Part shown: positions 11,004-24,300 of the stretch, piece after piece
Layout of the letters: each line of letters starts with the position of its first letter
How positions within the stretch are numbered: position 1 is the first letter of the stretch
Source of the DNA: Rhynchopus sp. YZ270_cl-10
Taxonomy: Eukaryota > Euglenozoa > Diplonemea > Diplonemida > Diplonemidae
Assembly (NCBI GenBank): GCA_964035575.1
Contig: OZ037908.1
Span: 1,178,001-1,242,000, forward strand
Length of the DNA stretch: 64,000 nt
Direction: 5' to 3'
Made by a program: the position numbers and the translations under genes
Notes under the pieces: generated by a model
What the model was told of the DNA's origin: nothing
Database searches by the model: none
What the model saw: only the letters and a program-made list of their open reading frames with translations

Positions 11004-12663
11004 GGTCGGTAGGGTTTTGTGTCACGTGCAGAGGATAAACCAGAACACCTTTCCCGTTGCTGAGCAAGGTGCGTGTGTCGAAGAAGTGACCTCACACGGT
11101 GGGAGGAGGGGTAATGTGAGTGGACGCGGTGAGGCAGTGGTGAGGGTTTCCAAGCATGTGGCTGAGGAAGGTTCCTTCCCGTTTTGTTTCTGCTATCTTG
11201 TGTAGACTATCGTGCATGAAGCCTTGGGTGCAGCGAACTGCAGTGCCTGTAAGCTCACAACTCTGCAAAGAAAGGTGGGCCGCCGGCGGACGAGGGTTGT
11301 GTACCGCCCTCGTTCTCTTACGGTACGGGTAGGTCTACTTAGGTTACCTTTTACATCTTCTGTTGTTGGCCGCAGGGTACTTGTGCTTTCATCCAGCTGG
11401 CATCGTACGTGGGTCAGAGGTGCCTGCATTAATAACTTCACTTTTTTATTTGTACATTCCTAGCTTCTTAGTGCTCAAAGGGGAAAGCCAGATATCTATC
11501 TGGCCGTCTCCCTCCTAAAGACAACACTTCTGTACCCGTGCATCAAAATTGTTGGAAGCTTTGCACCCCAGGTACCCTCAACAACGACCGCCAAAAGGCG
11601 TCCCTTTTGTTGCTGGGAGTTGGTTCTCATGTTCGATGCCTGCAAAAGTCATGTGGCCATGTCATGTACCTGCACACAGGCGGTCAGTGGCGTGATTCGT
11701 GTGGCAGTGTGTCATCGACCGACGAAGGTACAAAATGGGGCTAAGGAGGAAGTTTCCTTCCCAAACGTTTCTTTTCTTTTTTTTTATTCGTACATTCCTA
11801 GCTTCTTAGTGCTCGAAGGGGAAAGCCTGATAACTATCTGGCCGTCTCCCTCTTTTTGGAGACCAGTACTCCTTTATTTGTTTATTTACAGTTGGACAAG
11901 AAACTTGGCGACCAAATAATATTGGCGGATTTCGGGTGTTTTCTTCAATTGGCGACTTTTGGTGCCAATATTACTTGTCCAATTGTATAGTTTTTTTACA
12001 TAACACCACTTTTGCGTCGGGTGAGTGAGTAAGATTTCGGTGCTGATTCTGGTAAAACCTCAAAAATTGTAGTGCAATTTTGGGGGGGGACCGAGCGGGG
12101 GTTTTATGCATTCAGCCAGTTGTCATTACTAAAAAGATAGGAGTCAGCGCGCTTTGGGACAAACAAAAACGGAAAATAAAAAGCATGCTTTTGTAATTGA
12201 CTGTTTGATTCGCTTTGATTCACAAACACCAATGCTAAATGCAGTTGCACCCTTTTCCACTTTTTTTGTTTCGCCCGGCTTTGAGCACAAACAAAGACCC
12301 GATTTTTTTTCTGCAATCAACAAAAAAGTCTTTTTCCTTTTACTTACCTATCAGAGTTACTATTTCCTCTCAAGCAAAACAAAAATGACGAAAACAAAGA
12401 ACTGTGGTACTACTTGTACTCTTGTACACCCGAAAATCCATGATAAGGACAACATATCCACAGCACATTCCGTTTTTTTTTTCTAAGTAAGAGAAAACCG
12501 AATGGAGTGGGAACGCTAGTGAGAGCGCAGCGGAAACGATAGTGGGAACGCAACGAGCTTTTTTCATAATGTTTTATTCTTCCCCACAAAATATCACGCG
12601 CTCTTCCGATAGCAATTACTTATTTTTTTTTGAATCCAGACACAACATTGTTTAAGTCAAACC
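11004..12663. other. Spacer after gene A, shared 3' flank
   Basis: The first kilobase resembles the flanks after gene B (15899-16200) and gene C (27911-28800): shared blocks include GTCACGTGCAGAGGATAA and CACTTCTGTACCCGTGCAT. The part at 12104-12430 matches 28800-29047 before the ankyrin genes. It includes repeats H10 (11275-11332) and H5 (11355-11447). The end (12610-12640) is a T tract ending GAATCCAG, a likely acceptor 23 nt before the start of gene B. No gene seen. Confidence 0.6.
11355..11447 (+). repeat. Dispersed repeat H5
   Basis: Blocks ATCTTCTGTTGTTGGCCGCA, CTGGCATCGTACGTGGGTCA and GGTGCCTGCATTAATAACTT followed by a T run. Other copies: 50766-50820 (partial), 62068-62168 and 62894-62957, all +. 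CTGGC and GGTCAG within it can pair across the GTAC. Confidence 0.6.
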
Positions 12664-15600
12664 ATGAGATTTCTCCCTGGTCTCCTCGCTGTGTTGTTGT
12701 GCAGCACTGAGGTCATCGCACAGCAGTATGGCGAGGGTTTCATGATGTTCATGGACAGGGATGGGGTCAACCAGGCAGAACTGAACACGAACGTTCAGAT
12801 ACACTTAGGCGACCAGCTTGAGCTGAGCACGGCCAACCAACTCGGGGAACGCCACGGGTGCGCAATCGACCAACACACACAGATGCTCTTCTACACGACC
12901 AAGGACCCCGACGACTCCACGAACCTGTTGATCTGGTCCTTCCTCTTCCGCGAGGACCCGACCTATTCTGAGGTACCCATCGCCATTGCGAAGATGAGCA
13001 ACGACGGGGACGTGCAGGGTCTCGCTGTCGACGACCGCAACCGCAACGTCTATGTCTCGTACATGGACGCAGACGAAGGCATGGTGCGCATCCTCAAACT
13101 GGAGGACTACGCCATAACCGGGCAAAGCCTCACCACAAGCAACCAATTCGGATTCGTCTCCTGCACTGCTGGCAAGGGAGGTGGCTCCATCGTCATCGTC
13201 GAGAACATCATCTACGTGCTGTACATGAACCCCGCCGGAAACACTGAAGTTGCGAAAAACGACCTGGACGCGCCATCAGACACCTGGGGGGTCCTCACGC
13301 AGTTCTCCATCGCCACGCAGCCGCTCCTCGTTGGGGAAATGGTCCTATCGAATGCCGACAGCAAGCTCTTTATCTCAGCATCCGACGGCACCTTCCCCGC
13401 AGACCTTTACGTTCTCGACCCTGCAGGCGGAGGGCCAGCCACAGTGCATAAAGGGATTGTTGAAAGCTTCGTGCAAGGCAACCGGCCTCACATCTCCTCG
13501 GTAGGCGATGTTCCTGGTGTGCTTGCGACAACGGACAGCTCGAGCAGCAGGGTGTCTAAGGCGTACCTCCGTCTGCTTGATGGGTCAGATGACCACGTCA
13601 TCGCAGCGGCAGGGCCAAGTGCAAGTCCATTTGGTCCGCTCTGCTGGTCAGGCCCAATTCATGCAAAGACAGATGCTCCACCTACACCGATGCCAAACTC
13701 CGCAGCACCTACAGAAGTGCCTGTTACAAACACTACCACTGACACACCGACAGCGGCGCCCGTGTGGATTCCTGGAGCGACAATGGCGCCGAAGACAGAC
13801 ACACCTGTCACGTTGACGTTTGTACCAGGGACGTCCTCTCCAGAAACAACTGCAACACCACCGGGAATCTCACTCACGCCGGTCACGAATGTTCCTGGAG
13901 TGACACTTCCTCCAAACACGAATGCACCTGCAACCATCATACCGGCTACGTACTCTCCTGACACGTCTCAGGCACCACCAGGAATGACAGTTGCGCCAAT
14001 CACGAATGTTTCTCAAGTGACACTTCCTCCACAGACCCAGGCATCTGCTACACCTGCCCCGCGGACCATCAGCCCAAGATCGCTCACACCTGGAACGTAC
14101 TCTCCAAGCACCACTCAGGCACCACCAGGAATGACAGTTGCACCGATCACAGCTGCTCCTGGAGTGACACTTTCCGCACTGACAGATGCACCTGCAACGA
14201 TCATACCGGCTACGTACTCTCCTGACACGTCTCAGGCACCACCGGGAATGACAGTTGCACCGATCACGGATGTTTCTCAAGTGACACTTCCTCCGCAGAC
14301 GCAGGCACCCTCTACACCTGCCCCACGGACCATCACCCCAAGATCGCTCACACCTGGAACGTACTCTCCAAGCACCACTCCAGCACCACCAGGAATGACA
14401 GTTGCACCGATCACAGCTGCTCCTGGAGTGACACTTTCCCCACTGACAGATGCACCTGCAACAGGAGCGCCTGTGGTCAGGTCCCTCAGCCCTGCGACAT
14501 ATTCTCCGCATGACACTGAGGCACCGGCAGGTTCTTCACGTGCGCCACTTCCCGTGAGGACGTTGGCTCCGTACGTCACATCCGTGCCACGGTCCTTCAC
14601 GCCTGGGCAGCCGTCGACGTACTCACCAGACAGTTCGGAGGCACCTCCTGGGTTGTCGCGTGCTCCTGTGACCGACACGCCAAGCACATTCGTACCGTAC
14701 AGAACGCTGGCCCCATACCAAGCAAGCCACTCACCCACGGACACAGCAGCACCAGCAGGCGAGTCGCGTGTCCCTGCAACACTGGGCCCGCTCGGTGCAC
14801 AGGAGTCGCGCACGCCTAGGACTTTGGCACCCCTGCCTCCTCCTCGTATGTCACCCTCCCTCACCCTACGTCAGCAATGTCGTTAAGACTGATTTACAGT
14901 AACACAACAAATATCACGTGGCGCTACGGTGCGCGCTATTTAAAAAGTGAAAACAGAAGTCGTCCTGTTATTAATCGTTACCTAGACCCACCTACCACCT
15001 TCCCACAGCACTGCCGACAGGCAGCACGTTCTCACCGCCTTCGAGCCGCTTCTACAACGGTACATTCGTGCCATGTGATGTGGACGGCGTGGCGCACCCA
15101 GCAACACCGCTGACCTTCGTGAAGGACGGTGCACCCGTACCAGACGTGACGGTGTCGTACCAGTTCGGCTTCGTCTTCGGGAATCAGGACGGTGTGCAGT
15201 TCACTGTCGAGATGCCCGCACCCTCGGGTGAGGACACATACGGTAGTGTGGCACTGAGGCCCGCCTCTCCCGAGAAGAACATGAAGGGCTTCCTCATCTT
15301 CGTGGCTGACACACAGGGTGCAGCAGGGGTCGCGAAGATCATGACGAGCAGTGGCGGCACACCTGAGAAGGCCGACGCAGCGACGCTGCAGAACATTTGG
15401 TGGTACCAGTCGAGCAACGTGGGGGGGACGCTCACCTTCAAGTTCATTCTGGGTGTGGATAACCAGATGTACCCGCTGGACAGTACGCAGGCTTGGGACT
15501 TTGCGTTTGCTTCGGGGTCGGGACGTGTGTTCTCGAGCTGGACAAAGCACTCGACGTCGGGCATCACTGCACAAGCTCAGACGCTCCAGCGGTGCGACAT

Positions 15601-15898
15601 CAGTGCTGCCGCCGGTGCTGAGTCGAGCTCGAGTGATGGGGGCGGCGGGATGGGCATTGGGATCATTGTGGCCATCATCCTTGGGGTTCTGCTCTGCTGT
15701 GCAGTGGTTGGAGGTGCTGTCTTCTACTGCAGGAAGCGGTCGAAGGCAGTCGACGTCTTGGGCAGCACTTCATTGTTCGGAAACATGAACGACCCGCGCT
15801 TGGACGACTTTGACGAGACAATCAACCAAGAAACCACTAACGAAATGAGTACCTCTGTTTCAGGCCCGCCCAAACCAGACTGCGACGCCTCGTTTTAG
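12664..15898 (+). CDS. Type I membrane surface protein B (two exons)
   Basis: Exons 12664-14845 and 15009-15898, intron 163 nt with the same GTATGT donor and CACAG acceptor as in genes A and C, together 1023 residues. Signal peptide MRFLPGLLAVLLCSTEVIAQ, then a unique domain of about 320 residues with repeated hydrophobic strands and short motifs such as GLAVDDRNRNVYVSY and CAIDQHTQMLFYTTKD that resemble NHL/YVTN-like beta-propeller blades (inferred). The Thr/Pro stalk is shorter than in A and C and lacks the long tandem array. Exon 2 is almost identical to those of A and C through the ectodomain and transmembrane helix; the cytoplasmic tail differs (ends CDASF instead of CGILL). Unlike A and C the 5' leader is not shared, so the N-terminal part and leader were probably exchanged as a block. 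Confidence 0.82.
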
Positions 15899-16385
15899 GG
15901 TCCGTCGGGGTTTTGTGTCACGTGCAGAGGATAAGCAGAACACCTTTCCCTTTGCTGAGCAAGGTGCATCTGTCAAGAAGCCTCACACGGTGGCAGGGGT
16001 AATGCGAGTGGACGCGGTGAGGCAGTGGTGAGCGTTTCCAAGCGGCTGAGGAGACAGAGTGGTGGTGGGCTGCTGCAGGGAAGGTTGCTTCCTAAGCGTT
16101 TCATTCTTTTTTTCTTCTATTTGGACGTTCCGAGGCAAGCCTGATCTCTATCTGGCCGTTTCCCTCCGAAAGACAATGCTAATCGTTACGTTCTTTTTTC
16201 TTTTCTATTATCTAAGGTAAGGTGACTAAGCACATAGTATTTGACAAAATGCTCGAGACCCTCGTGAAATAGTCACACGTCTGTGTATCCCCCATCCCCA
16301 CTTGTTTTCCGTGCGCTGTATCACCTTACGTTGTTTATATGTTACGTCTCATTTTTTGGTTAGTTTTTTTTTTCTTCTTCCAGCG
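15899..16385. other. 3' flank of gene B up to the transposon nest
   Basis: Matches the flank of gene A for about 250 nt, then holds the left half of an H1 repeat (16219-16235). The 8 bp at 16378-16385 (TTCCAGCG) are the left target duplication of the hAT-like element. Confidence 0.55.
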
Positions 16386-17047
16386 CAGGGTTGTTTCTAG
16401 GATCTCGTTTTTTTTTCTCGGGGGGGGGTCAATTTTTTTCCCAAAGAAAATTTTTTTTCCGCCGGGAAAAAATGGTCTTTCAAGGGTTTTTGGGTGTATT
16501 CCGAGCTTTCTCGACGAAGCCTCGATCTCACCAAGAAAACCCCATACCCCAAAGCTTCAGAATATCATGGTGGTATGTAGCTTCTGTGCGGGTATGAAAC
16601 AGGTAAAGAAACGGTGGCCATGGTACCCAAAGGTTCCTGGCGAAGCCACGGTACGCAACATTTCTAAAATTGCGCTTAAAATTGCACTATTGTACAGCCA
16701 AACTATGTCATGGGAAGGGTGTGATGTAAGCTTGCGCCGCAGGCGCACGGTACGCTACTTTTATTCTTTTCGCCAAATCTTTTTTCACACTCTCATCACC
16801 GTTCCACGTGGTGTAGTCGGTGCGGGTGTTGTCGCTCTTCACCAGTGCCAACACTGGTGGGTGGAAAACGTGTAGTTCGGGGGAAAATAATATTATGTAA
16901 TTTTTTTACAGGGGGGTGAGGCTGACCAGCGCACCGTGCCAGATTCTGGGGGTAAAATTGACCCCCCCCGGGGGGGGGTCAATTTGACCCCCCAGAATCT
17001 GGGGGGGGTCAGTGACCCCCCCCCCGACCCCCCTAGAAACAACCCTG
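16386..17047. mobile_element. Non-autonomous hAT-like element, 662 bp
   Basis: Perfect 16-bp terminal inverted repeats CAGGGTTGTTTCTAGG, flanked by a perfect 8-bp duplication TTCCAGCG (16378-16385 and 17048-17055). Eight-bp duplications and CAGGG ends are typical of the hAT superfamily. Subterminal G- and C-runs (16421-16445 and 16905-17035) form further inverted repeats around AGATTCTGGGGG. No transposase is encoded, so it must have been moved by another copy. Perfect flanks suggest a fairly recent insertion. Confidence 0.82.
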
Positions 17048-17704
17048 TTCCAGCGAGTTAATCGCGTTTCCGTTGCTTCGTTCACCACCCACTCCAAGGT
17101 GCAAATCTTTCAATTAGCAAAATACTAAAATTAATGCGTCACAAACCGCAACCACGGAGAGAGTGCCCTGCTTCTACCTTATGAACGGTGAGGCGTTAGC
17201 ACTTTGAGCTTCTGTTTTTTCTTCTTTATGTCTTGTCCACAGGAAGCACTTTCATCTTTCAAGTTTTTTTTTTCTTCTTTTTACATGGATAGAGAACGCG
17301 CGTGGACGCAACTACGCGCGTAGACGCGCGTACGCGCGTATTTTTGTGTGTGTTTTTTTTTTACGCGCGTCCTAAAAATACACCCAAAAACCCCTACTGC
17401 GGCCAGCAGAAGAGTGATGGTTTGGTCTTAGGAGCATCAAAGGAAAGGACCGAAAGAACCAACCAGGCAGTTGGGCGAGCTTCGAGGACCCCACCATCTT
17501 ACAAAACTGTTCGTTTGTAGTGTTTTTGCTGCACTACAGCAATGTGTGCTTTTTGTAATCTAACGTGACGGTATTTTTTTTTTTTGTGTTAATTGTTCAC
17601 TGTGCACAAAAGAAAGTCAAATCCACAAATAGGCAAATCTCTTCAATGAGTGTGCACGTGAACTTTTTTTTTCATTTTCTTTTTTTTTTTTTGTGTTTTG
17701 AAAG
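17048..17704. other. Spacer between two hAT-like elements
   Basis: No gene seen. It holds alternating palindromic CGCGCGTACGCGCG motifs (17297-17370), and its last 8 bp (17697-17704, TTTGAAAG) are the left target duplication of the larger hAT-like element. Confidence 0.5.
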
Positions 17705-18472
17705 CAGGGCTATTTCTAAAAACCTGTCCCTGTCCCTGATTTTTGGAAAATGAAAGTTGCCAAAAAATTTGCACGAGGCTTATATACAGGGCTGCCAAAA
17801 AATTTGCACGTACTACAGTACTTACCAAGAGAGGGGTGATGGGCTTTCTACTTGAAGAAAGTTGCCGATTTTTTTTGTGTTGGAAAGTTTTCTTCCAGAT
17901 TGTGCAAGACACGGGGTTTTTGATATTTTCTGAAAAAACAGAGAGGGCGCACCAGGCCGCATGCCGGAGGTGCTATGATGGGGTTTCTTAGAAAACTTGT
18001 TCTCTACACTAACATCACACTGGCACCGTACTCATTTTAACAAAAACCAAGAACTTGCCCAATTCTGCAAATTGACCCCACCACAGAACGGACGGATTCC
18101 GGAAATGCAAATGCCGGTGTTTTCACGCATTTTCATGTTTCAGCATCTGGGAGAGAAAATCTGGGTTGTGGGATTTACCTTGGCCCCTTTACCTTACACT
18201 CATTTTGACCAAAACCAAGAACTTGGCCATTTCTGCAAATTGACCCCACCACAGTGCGGACAGATTCCGGAAATGCCAATCGCAGTATGTTTTGGGGCTG
18301 AAAAATTTTCAGGGGAAATTTTTTTTTGAGCAGCATTTTTTGGCCGAAAATGGGCCCCACGTATAAGCAACCGGGCTCATATTTTTCAAAAAATTTAAGT
18401 GGTCAAAAAATTGTCCAATTTTCGAGATTGACCCCACCACTGCACGGGTGAATCCCAAAAATGCAAATAATA

Positions 18473-20818
18473 TACATAGCGCTCCAATTAGACTCTAACT
18501 AGATAATTAGAGTCGGCAGTTCGAGTATAATTAGAGTCTTTAAAACTCTAACTGAACTCTAATACTCTAACTGGACTCTAATTAGAGTCTAATTAGAGTC
18601 CTATAAGAGGGTCAATAAAGAGGGGCACATCAATCAATGCTATAGCCATCAACCCAGGGGGCATAGCTAGTGCAAGAAATTCTGGTGTGGCTGAAGGGGG
18701 GTGCTATTTTCTGCTATTTTCTGCTACTTTCTGCTATTTTCTGCTATTTTCTGCTATTTTGGGGGTCTGGATTTTTTTTATTTTTTGGCCGTGGTTTGGG
18801 CTTTTGCTAAAGGGAGGGGAAATGAGGGACTCCTGACCCCAGCCAGTCCCCAAAACACCTACCAAAGATGCAGGACAACGTTTTTTTCGAGCAAAAACGC
18901 GTAAAAAATAAGAGCAATTTTAGCAAAAAAAAAAAAAAATGTATCTTGTCCCGATATAGACCAGGTGCTGTACTGTGTACTGTGTACTGTGTACTGTGTA
19001 CTGTGTACTGTGTACTGTGTACTGTGTACTGTGTACTGTGTACTGTGTACTGTGTACTGTGTACTGTGTACTGTGTACTGTGTACTGTGTACTGTGTACT
19101 GTGTACTGTGTACTGTGTACTGTGTACTGTGTACTGTGTACTGTGTACTGTGTACTGTGTACTGTGTACTGTGTACTGTGTACTGTGTACTGTGTACTGT
19201 GTACTGTGTACTGTGTACTGTGTACTGTGTACTGTGTACTGTGTACTGTGTACTGTGTACTGTGTACTGTGTACTGTGTACTGTGTACTGTGTACTGTGT
19301 ACTGTGTACTGTGTACTGTGTACTGTGTACTGTGTACTGTGTACTGTGTACTGTGTACTGTGTACTGTGTACTGTGTACTGTGTACTGTGTACTGTGTAC
19401 TGTGTACTGTGTACTGTGTACTGTGTACTGTGTACTGTGTACTGTGTACTGTGTACTGTGTACCTTATGATCCGTTTGTGGAGTGGGAGGGGGTTTCCGG
19501 GTTTGCGGGCTGGCCAAGTTTTCTTCCCTCGTCCATCATGAGCCACACCACCACCCAGCCACCAAACCCAAAAAAATCCCCCCTAAAGTGCTATTTTCTG
19601 CTATTTTCTGCGATTTTCTGCTATTTTCTGCTATTTTGGGGTCGTCAGCCACACCAAATTCGACTTTGTAATCCAGAAAGTCTGTTCTCTGCTTGCAGAG
19701 AACCAGACACAAGAAAATATTGTTTGTTCCCAGAACACCAGTGCACAATTCACACTCCTTGTGGATGGTCTTGTTGCCTTTTTAGCACAGGAATTTTGGC
19801 CCAGGGGCATGCACTTGAAGCATGGCTATTAGTCAGTTGACTCCCCAGTAGTGTGTATGGGGCAGTGTTGTTTTGTTATGAATTCTCTTTGGTATTGTCG
19901 ATCGCGGGTAGTTGTTCAACGCGAGGCTTGGATCTCTCCTGGGTTCATAAGTAGTATTTCTTCGGCTGAAATGAACGTATGCTCGCTATAGATTTCCCGT
20001 CAACACAGCCTTTGATACTGGGATTACCCCTTCGACCCCTTAGTGGTAGTTAAATTCGATTGATATTTACATTCCTACAGATGAAAGAACAAGACACCAC
20101 TTCTGTACCCGCGCATCAACATTTGTAGAAAACTTTGCACCCGAAACACCTTTCAATAATGCCCGCCAAAAGGCGCCCCTTGTTGCTGGGAGTTTCTCAT
20201 GTTTGATACCTGCACAGCAGGCATTCCTCTGAGTCCAACGCTGCTTGGCCTGTCTGCGGCGTTGCACCGAAGGTGCACATAGAGTTTTTGCATCGCATTC
20301 CCTAATGTATGGGGCACTCACACTTGAGGGCCTGTGCCACTGCGCGGGTCTGAGTACCTGGGTACCCATAGCTGAGAATAAGCCGGGTCCCGAGTCCCGG
20401 TACTGGGTACTAGGTACAGTAGGACTAGGACTAGGCCCCCACCCTCCCGCGACCGGGTCCCCGACCCGCTTTCAGGCGGACCACAGCGCCTTCACATATT
20501 GTGTCCCAGTCCGGCTGAGAACTCGGTTCCCCAAGTCTTATTTTCAGCTATGTGGGTACCTGGGCACCTGGGTCCTACAGAGGAACCTTAGGGGAACCGG
20601 TTCCTTACGGCGTTTGCACCTACAAGAAGCCTGTTGTTTTACTCTAATTAGACTATAATTAGAGTGTAGTTAGAGTCTAATTATGCTCTAACTGCACTCT
20701 AATTATAGTCTAATTGAAGAAAAGCGACTCTAATTATACTCTAACTGGACTCTAACTGACTTGGCCCAAAATCCCAGACTCTAATTATACCCTAATACTC
20801 TAATTAGAGCGCTATGTA
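18473..20818. mobile_element. Mariner-like inverted-repeat element nested in the hAT-like element
   Basis: Ends TACATAGCGCTCCAATTAGA and, on the other strand at the right, TACATAGCGCTCTAATTAGA, each next to TA. Next to both ends are clusters of ACTCTAATTAGAGT-like palindromic repeats (18480-18600, 20640-20815). The interior holds CTATTTTCTG tandem runs on both sides (18703-18761 and 19590-19636), the heptanucleotide satellite, and a block at 20086-20230 that matches the 3' flanks of genes A and C, so host DNA may have been captured or the boundaries may be composite. A smaller relative is at 50241-50701. Confidence 0.55.
18971..19463. repeat. Heptanucleotide satellite (TACTGTG)n, about 70 copies
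   Basis: A virtually perfect tandem array of a 7-bp unit. Because 7 is not a multiple of 3 every frame reads the same heptapeptide pattern without stops, so long open frames here are artefacts. The same satellite in the same orientation is found at 34674-35068. Confidence 0.97.
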
Positions 20819-20918
20819 TAAAATAAGGATGTTTTTGGCACAAAATAAATCTGCCAAAAAATTTGTGTCCCGGATTGGATTTTGGACCCCCCGGACCCCA
20901 TATTTAGAAATAGCCCTG

Positions 20919-21390
20919 TTTGAAAGACTTTTATTGCAGCACGTTGGCGGTGTTGTAAACGAAGGTAAACATTTTTTTTTTATAGCAAGTTTCAACTACT
21001 CTTTTTTGTATATCAGTCAGGGGTTTTTATGGGTTAAGTTTGGTTTTCCAAAATCGCGATGGCAAAGCCTCATGTTTACTTTCAACGGAAAAAAATCCGT
21101 CCGATTTTGAGAATACCCCCATCCCTGTCAGCGTACACGAAGGTCAAGTAACGTTTTGTCTTGAAATGTAAGGGGGGGTAAAGGGTCAATTACAAACCCA
21201 TATTTTGAGGAAAGTTTTTGCTAAAAATGGGCCCCACGTATTAGTGACCGGGCTCATATTTTTCCAAAACTTAAGTGATCAAAATAAAATTGTTCAATTT
21301 TTGATGGGTGCTTTCCCACACAACGCATTGCCTTTGTCCCCACCCACTCTTCCCTTCCTTGCACAAAACCCCTACCAGAATAGAACAAAA
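20919..21390. other. Spacer and leader before gene C
   Basis: After the right target duplication this stretch carries a block at 21226-21263 similar to 18349-18390 (around GGGCCCCACGTATTAG). From 21304 it matches the leader of gene A and ends in a pyrimidine-rich tract with CCAG 12 nt before the ATG at 21391. No gene seen. Confidence 0.5.
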
Positions 21391-24300
21391 ATGCGCTCGA
21401 CGGCATCCTTCCTCCTCCTGCTCCTGCTGTTGCCCCTCTGCACAGAGGTGGGTGCAACATACGTTCCTGCAACAACTGCAGCGTTACCAACAGCATCGCC
21501 ACATTGGGGTCCTATACCAACAGCGTTGCCAACATGGAATCCTGGAGCGACAACAACTCCGAAGACCTACACACCACCAACAGCATCGCCACCGTGGAAT
21601 GCTGTACCGACAGCGTCACCACAGTTTGGTCCGATACCAACAGCGTTGCCAACGTGGAATCCTGGAGCGACAATGACCCCTAAGACCTACACACCACCAA
21701 CAGCATCACCACCGTGGAATGCTGTACCGACAGCATCACCACATTGGGGTCCTATACCAACAGCGTTGCCAACATGGAATCCTGGAGCGACAACAACTCC
21801 GAAGACCTACACACCACCAACAGCATCGCCACCGTGGAATGCTGTACCGACAGCGTCACCACAGTTTGGTCCGATACCAACAGCGTTGCCAACATTGACT
21901 CCTGGAGCGACAACAACTCCGAAGACCTACACACCACCAACAGCGTCACCACCGTGGAATGCTGTACCGACAGCATCACCACATTGGGGTCCTATACCAA
22001 CAGCGTTGCCAACATGGAATCCTGGAGCGACAACAACTCCGAAGACCTACACACCACCAACAGCATCGCCGCCGTGGAATGCTGTACCGACAGCGTCACC
22101 ACAGTTTGGTCCGATACCAACAGCGTTGCCAACGTGGAATCCTGGAGCAACAACAACTCCGAAGACCTACACACCACCAACAGCATCACCACCGTGGAAT
22201 GCTGTACCGACAGCATCGCCACCGTGGAATGCTGTACCGACAGCATCGCCACATTGGGGTCCTATACCAACAGCGTTGCCAACATTGACTCCTGGAGCGA
22301 CAACAACTCCGAAGACCTACACACCACCAACAGCATCGCCACCGTGGAATGCTGTACCGACAGCGTCACCACAGTTTGGTCCGATACCAACAGCGTTGCC
22401 AACATTGACTCCTGGAGCGACAATGACCCCTAAGACCTACACACCACCAACAGCGTCACCACCGTGGAATGCTGTACCGACAGCGTCACCACAGTTTGGT
22501 CCGATACCAACAGCGTTGCCAACATTGACTCCTGGAGCGACAATGACCCCTAAGACCTACACACCACCAACAGCATCACCACCGTGGAATGCTGTACCGA
22601 CAGCGTCACCACAGTTTGGTCCGATACCAACAGCGTTGCCAACATTGACTCCTGGAGCGACAATGACCCCTAAGACCTACACACCACCAACAGCGTCACC
22701 ACCGTGGAATGCTGTACCGACAGCATCACCACATTGGGGTCCTATACCAACAGCGTTGCCAACATTGACTCCTGGAGCGACAATGACCCCTAAGACCTAC
22801 ACACCACCAACAGCATCACCACCGTGGAATGCTGTACCGACAGCGTCACCACAGTTTAGTCCGATACCAACAGCGTTGCCAACATTGACTCCTGGAACGA
22901 CAATGACCCCTAAGACCTACACACCACCAACAGCATCACCACCGTGGAATGCTGTACCGACAGCATCGCCACATTGGGGTCCTATACCAACAGCGTTGCC
23001 AACATTGACTCCTGGAGCGACAACAACTCCGAAGACCTACACACCACCAACAGCATCGCCACCGTGGAATGCTGTACCGACAGCATCGCCACATTGGGGT
23101 CCTATACCAACAGCGTTGCCAACATTGACTCCTGGAGCGACAACAACTCCGAAAACATACACACCACCAACAGCGTCACCACCGTGGAATGCTGTACCGA
23201 CAGCGTCACCACAGTTTGGTCCGATACCAACAGCGTTGCCAACATTGACTCCTGGAGCGACAACAACTCCGAAAACCTACACACCACCAACAGCGTCACC
23301 ACCGTGGAATGCTGTACCGACAGCATCGCCACAGTTTGGTCCGATACCAACAGCGTTGCCAACATTGACTCCTGGAGCGACAATGACCCCTAAGACCTAC
23401 ACACCACCAACAGCGTCACCACCGTGGAATGCTGTACCGACAGCATCACCACATTGGGGTCCTATACCAACAGCGTTGCCAACATTGACTCCTGGAGCGA
23501 CAATGACCCCTAAGACCTACACACCACCAACAGCATCACCACCGTGGAATGCTGTACCGACAGCGTCACCACAGTTTGGTCCGATACCAACAGCGTTGCC
23601 AACATTGACTCCTGGAACGACAATGACCCCTAAGACCTACACACCACCAACAGCATCACCACCGTGGAATGCTGTACCGACAGCATCGCCACATTGGGGT
23701 CCTATACCAACAGCGTTGCCAACATTGACTCCTGGAGCGACAACAACTCCGAAGACCTACACACCACCAACAGCATCGCCACCGTGGAATGCTGTACCGA
23801 CAGCATCGCCACATTGGGGTCCTATACCAACAGCGTTGCCAACATTGACTCCTGGAGCGACAACAACTCCGAAGACCTACACACCACCAACAGCATCACC
23901 ACCGTGGAATGCTGTACCGACAGCATCGCCACATTGGGGTCCTATACCAACAGCGTTGCCAACATTGACTCCTGGAGCGACAATGACCCCTAAGACCTTC
24001 ACACCACCAACAGCGTCACCACCGTGGAATGCTGTACCGACAGCATCGCCACATTGGGGTCCTATACCAACAGCGTTGCCAACATTGACTCCTGGAGCGA
24101 CAACAACTCCGAAAACCTACACACCACCAACAGCGTCACCACCGTGGAATGCTGTACCGACAGCGTCACCACAGTTTGGTCCGATACCAACAGCGTTGCC
24201 AACATTGACTCCTGGAGCGACAATGACCCCTAAGACCTTCACACCACCAACAGCGTCACCACCGTGGAATGCTGTACCGACAGCATCGCCACATTGGGGT

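Larger units (their letters stand above)
17705..20918. mobile_element. Large non-autonomous hAT-like element with nested insertion
   Basis: Ends CAGGGCTATTTCTAAA (17705-17720) and its exact reverse complement (20903-20918), flanked by the perfect 8-bp duplication TTTGAAAG (17697-17704 and 20919-20926). The termini resemble those of the 662-bp element nearby. A mariner-like element (18473-20818) sits inside; without it the carrier would be about 870 bp. Four related blocks around ATTGACCCCACCAC occur, at 18050, 18212 and 18425 here and at 35108 in a Rab5 intron. No transposase seen. Confidence 0.78.

Noticed and set aside
18807-19546. Open frames of Thr-Val-Tyr-Cys-Val-Leu-Cys or His-Ser-Thr-Gln-Tyr repeats over the satellite, also at 34587-35266
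   Set aside because: They are translations of the 7-bp satellite, identical in every frame, with no conserved flanking protein.
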